Shown: positions 62,659 through 64,000 of the stretch, piece by piece
How the letters are laid out: every line of letters begins with the position of its first letter
Numbering within the stretch: position 1 is the stretch's first letter
Origin: Metamycoplasma sp051549855
GTDB lineage: Bacteria; Bacillota_I; Bacilli_A; Mycoplasmatales; Metamycoplasmataceae
Direction of reading: 5' to 3'
Length of the DNA: 64,000 bases
Assembly: GCF_051549855.1 (NCBI RefSeq)
Contig: NZ_CP196080.1
Span: 62,001-126,000 of the forward strand
Position numbers and translations under genes: made by a program
Notes under the pieces: generated by a model
Databases searched by the model: none
What the model was told of the DNA's origin: nothing
The model's input: only the letters and a program-made list of their open reading frames with translations

Positions 62659-63872
62659 TAGATTAATTTTCTTTCTTTTAGCACTTCACGAAGTATGTCA
62701 GCTTTGTGGTAATCTTTGTTTTCAACCAATTGTTTTCAGTCTTGATACATTTTTTTATCATCTTCACTGACTAAAACATTGGCTACATTGAAACCTAAAA
62801 GCTCTAAAACTCTTTTTAGAGTGGCACTGTTTTTTGACTTCATCAGTTCATGTACTATTTTCATTGCAGGAGCGAAATTTAGTTCAGCAACATTGTCAAT
62901 AACTTCTTTAACCAAAACTTCATCAATTTGCATTGACTCATCTTCTAATTGCATTTTTTTCAGTGATAAATCTATTTTAGAAATCATTTTTTCGTTTGAC
63001 ATCAGTAATTCATCAGTAATGTTAATAGGTTTTGAGTAAGCAGAAGATAGAAAAATCATTCTCAATGTGTCTGCGCTTCAATCTTTTAAAAAGTCTTTAG
63101 CAAGAACAATATTTCCTATTGATTTAGACATTTTTTCATTGTTTAGATTAACCGTTCCAAAGTGAATTCATTGTTTAGCTAGTGGGTTATTTGTTAAGGC
63201 TCTAAATTGGATATTTTCATTTTCGTGGTGCGGGAATGTTAAGTCAACTCCCCCTGCGTGTATGTCAATAGTTTCATTGCCAAAATATTGATTAATCATA
63301 GCAACACACTCTGTATGTCACCCGGGTCTTCCCTTACCAAAAGGTGAATCATATTTGATGCCAACATTAGTATCTTTTCACAGGGCAAAGTCGACTGAAT
63401 TTAGTTTATTTTCATCATTATTTTCCGCTTCTAAATTCTCTACAACTTGCCCACTCACTTCACCATAATTTTGACGATTCTTCATAACATCAAAATAAAC
63501 ATTTACTCCACGTTGATAGGCTGATTTTTTGTTGATTAGCTGTTTAATAAAATCAAAAATTATGTCCAGATGGTCTGTGACTTTAGCAATAATATTTGGT
63601 TTTTGAATGTTATAAACTTCGAGCATTTTTAAGTATTGGTCTGTGTAATACTCACTAATTTGAGTCTCAGTTTTGTTTTCAAAAATTGCTTTGTTGATTA
63701 TTTTGTCATCGATATCAGTGATATTGTGTAAAAACTGAATGTTTTGTCCTTGCGCTCTTTGCGCTCTAATCATTAGATCAAAAGTCAAAATTGGTCGCAT
63801 GTTTCCGATGTGAACGTAGTTATATACAGTTGGTCCACATAGATAATATTTCTTTATATTTTCTTTATTCAT
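62658..63872 (-). CDS. cysS: Cysteinyl-tRNA synthetase
   Basis: A protein of 404 residues from the ATG at 63872. YYLCGPTVYNYVHIGNMRPILTFDL holds the zinc Cys and the HIGN motif; HNITDIDDKIINKA; YDSPFGKGRPGWHTECVAM and VDLTFPHHENE supply the further zinc ligands; KMSKSIGN is the class I KMSKS motif. It lacks most of the C-terminal anticodon-binding extension of larger homologs. Charges tRNA-Cys (gene at 8444-8518). Confidence 0.97.
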
Positions 63873-63954
63873 AACAAAAATTATATTGTTTTCAATCCAA
63901 AAAATATAAAACAAAAATCAATTATTTTTGACCTTTTTTGTTATATTTTTTAGC

Positions 63955-64000
63955 ATGACTTTACAAAACATAAAAAATAACAAGTATTTCACAAGTTACA
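63955..64000 (+). CDS. Start of an unidentified plus-strand gene cut by the window edge
   Basis: ATG at 63955 opens a frame reading MTLQNIKNNKYFTSY to the end of the window, divergent from cysS. Too short to identify. Confidence 0.35.
   Translation, partial: MTLQNIKNNKYFTSY

Noticed and set aside
1..64000. Many genes apparently interrupted by stop codons
   Set aside because: The stops are TGA in frame at conserved Trp positions; with genetic code 4 the genes are whole. Only lemA and the IS3 remnant are truly shifted.
1..64000. CRISPR array, rRNA genes, prophage or ICE core genes
   Set aside because: No regularly spaced repeats, no rRNA segments and no integrase, terminase or type IV secretion genes were seen.

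Overview
The window is Mollicutes chromosome, a Mycoplasma in the broad sense and most like the hominis/synoviae branch (Metamycoplasma/Mycoplasmopsis). The base composition is strongly AT-rich. Nearly every long gene reads through in-frame TGA codons that must be tryptophan, for example in the thioredoxin active site (Ala-Asp-Trp-Cys-Gly-Met-Cys). There are several lipobox lipoproteins and no cell-wall genes, and several families are typical of mycoplasmas: P60/P80, an HExxH surface protease of the MYPU_1760 type, and MsmK with a large insertion. The species cannot be fixed from the sequence alone. All gene coordinates here join the pieces that TGA breaks under the standard code.

Layout. 1-275: start of gyrB (minus). 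392-5884: minus-strand operon of a catalytically degenerate RNase J-like protein, an FtsK-4TM-like membrane protein, a large membrane protein and LemA, which carries a frameshift. 6000-8279: orphan substrate-binding lipoprotein. 8363-8518: tRNA-Arg and tRNA-Cys. 8519-10464: accessory-looking island with a decayed IS3-type transposase and an unknown Cys/His protein. 10652-13301: HAD phosphatase, thioredoxin, ProS. 13481-19704: AhpD-like protein, alpha/beta hydrolase, and OppA-B-C without OppD/F. 19895-23022: tdk, tRNA-His and the conserved dnaX-ebfC-recR-tmk-holB-rsmI cluster, which extends to 26286. 26411-30435: YwaF-like membrane protein, AEC-family organic acid transporter plus lactate dehydrogenase, MscL. 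30517-36034: LicD-like protein, P80/P60 membrane complex, RecO. 36095-37380: metK with an S-box (SAM-I)-like leader. 37460-39259: MATE transporter. 39316-47127: an attenuator-like leader and a six-gene operon of binding lipoprotein, SNase-type nuclease lipoprotein, ABC ATPase with a ~400-residue insertion, two permeases and a 53-residue membrane protein. 47258-50230: rpiB, tsaC-like, mutM, Smr protein, stomatin-like. 50352-52823: mgtE, cdaA, small membrane protein. 52939-56958: pgk (plus) and gyrA (minus). 57099-60334: trmB, metalloprotease, Ntdp/DUF402. 60365-63872: nusG-secE-rpmG-SigH-like block, rlmB, cysS.

How it fits together. The organism lives on imported precursors. The nuclease/ABC operon looks like a machine for cutting extracellular nucleic acid and importing the products, and tdk and tmk would then phosphorylate the nucleosides. 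Opp supplies peptides, and AEC plus LDH and PGK belong to fermentative glycolysis. The most unusual regulatory feature is the metK leader: it has the P3 stem with bulged A and the UAUGAA/GGA kink-turn elements of an S-box riboswitch, joined to a hairpin that covers the metK ribosome binding site.
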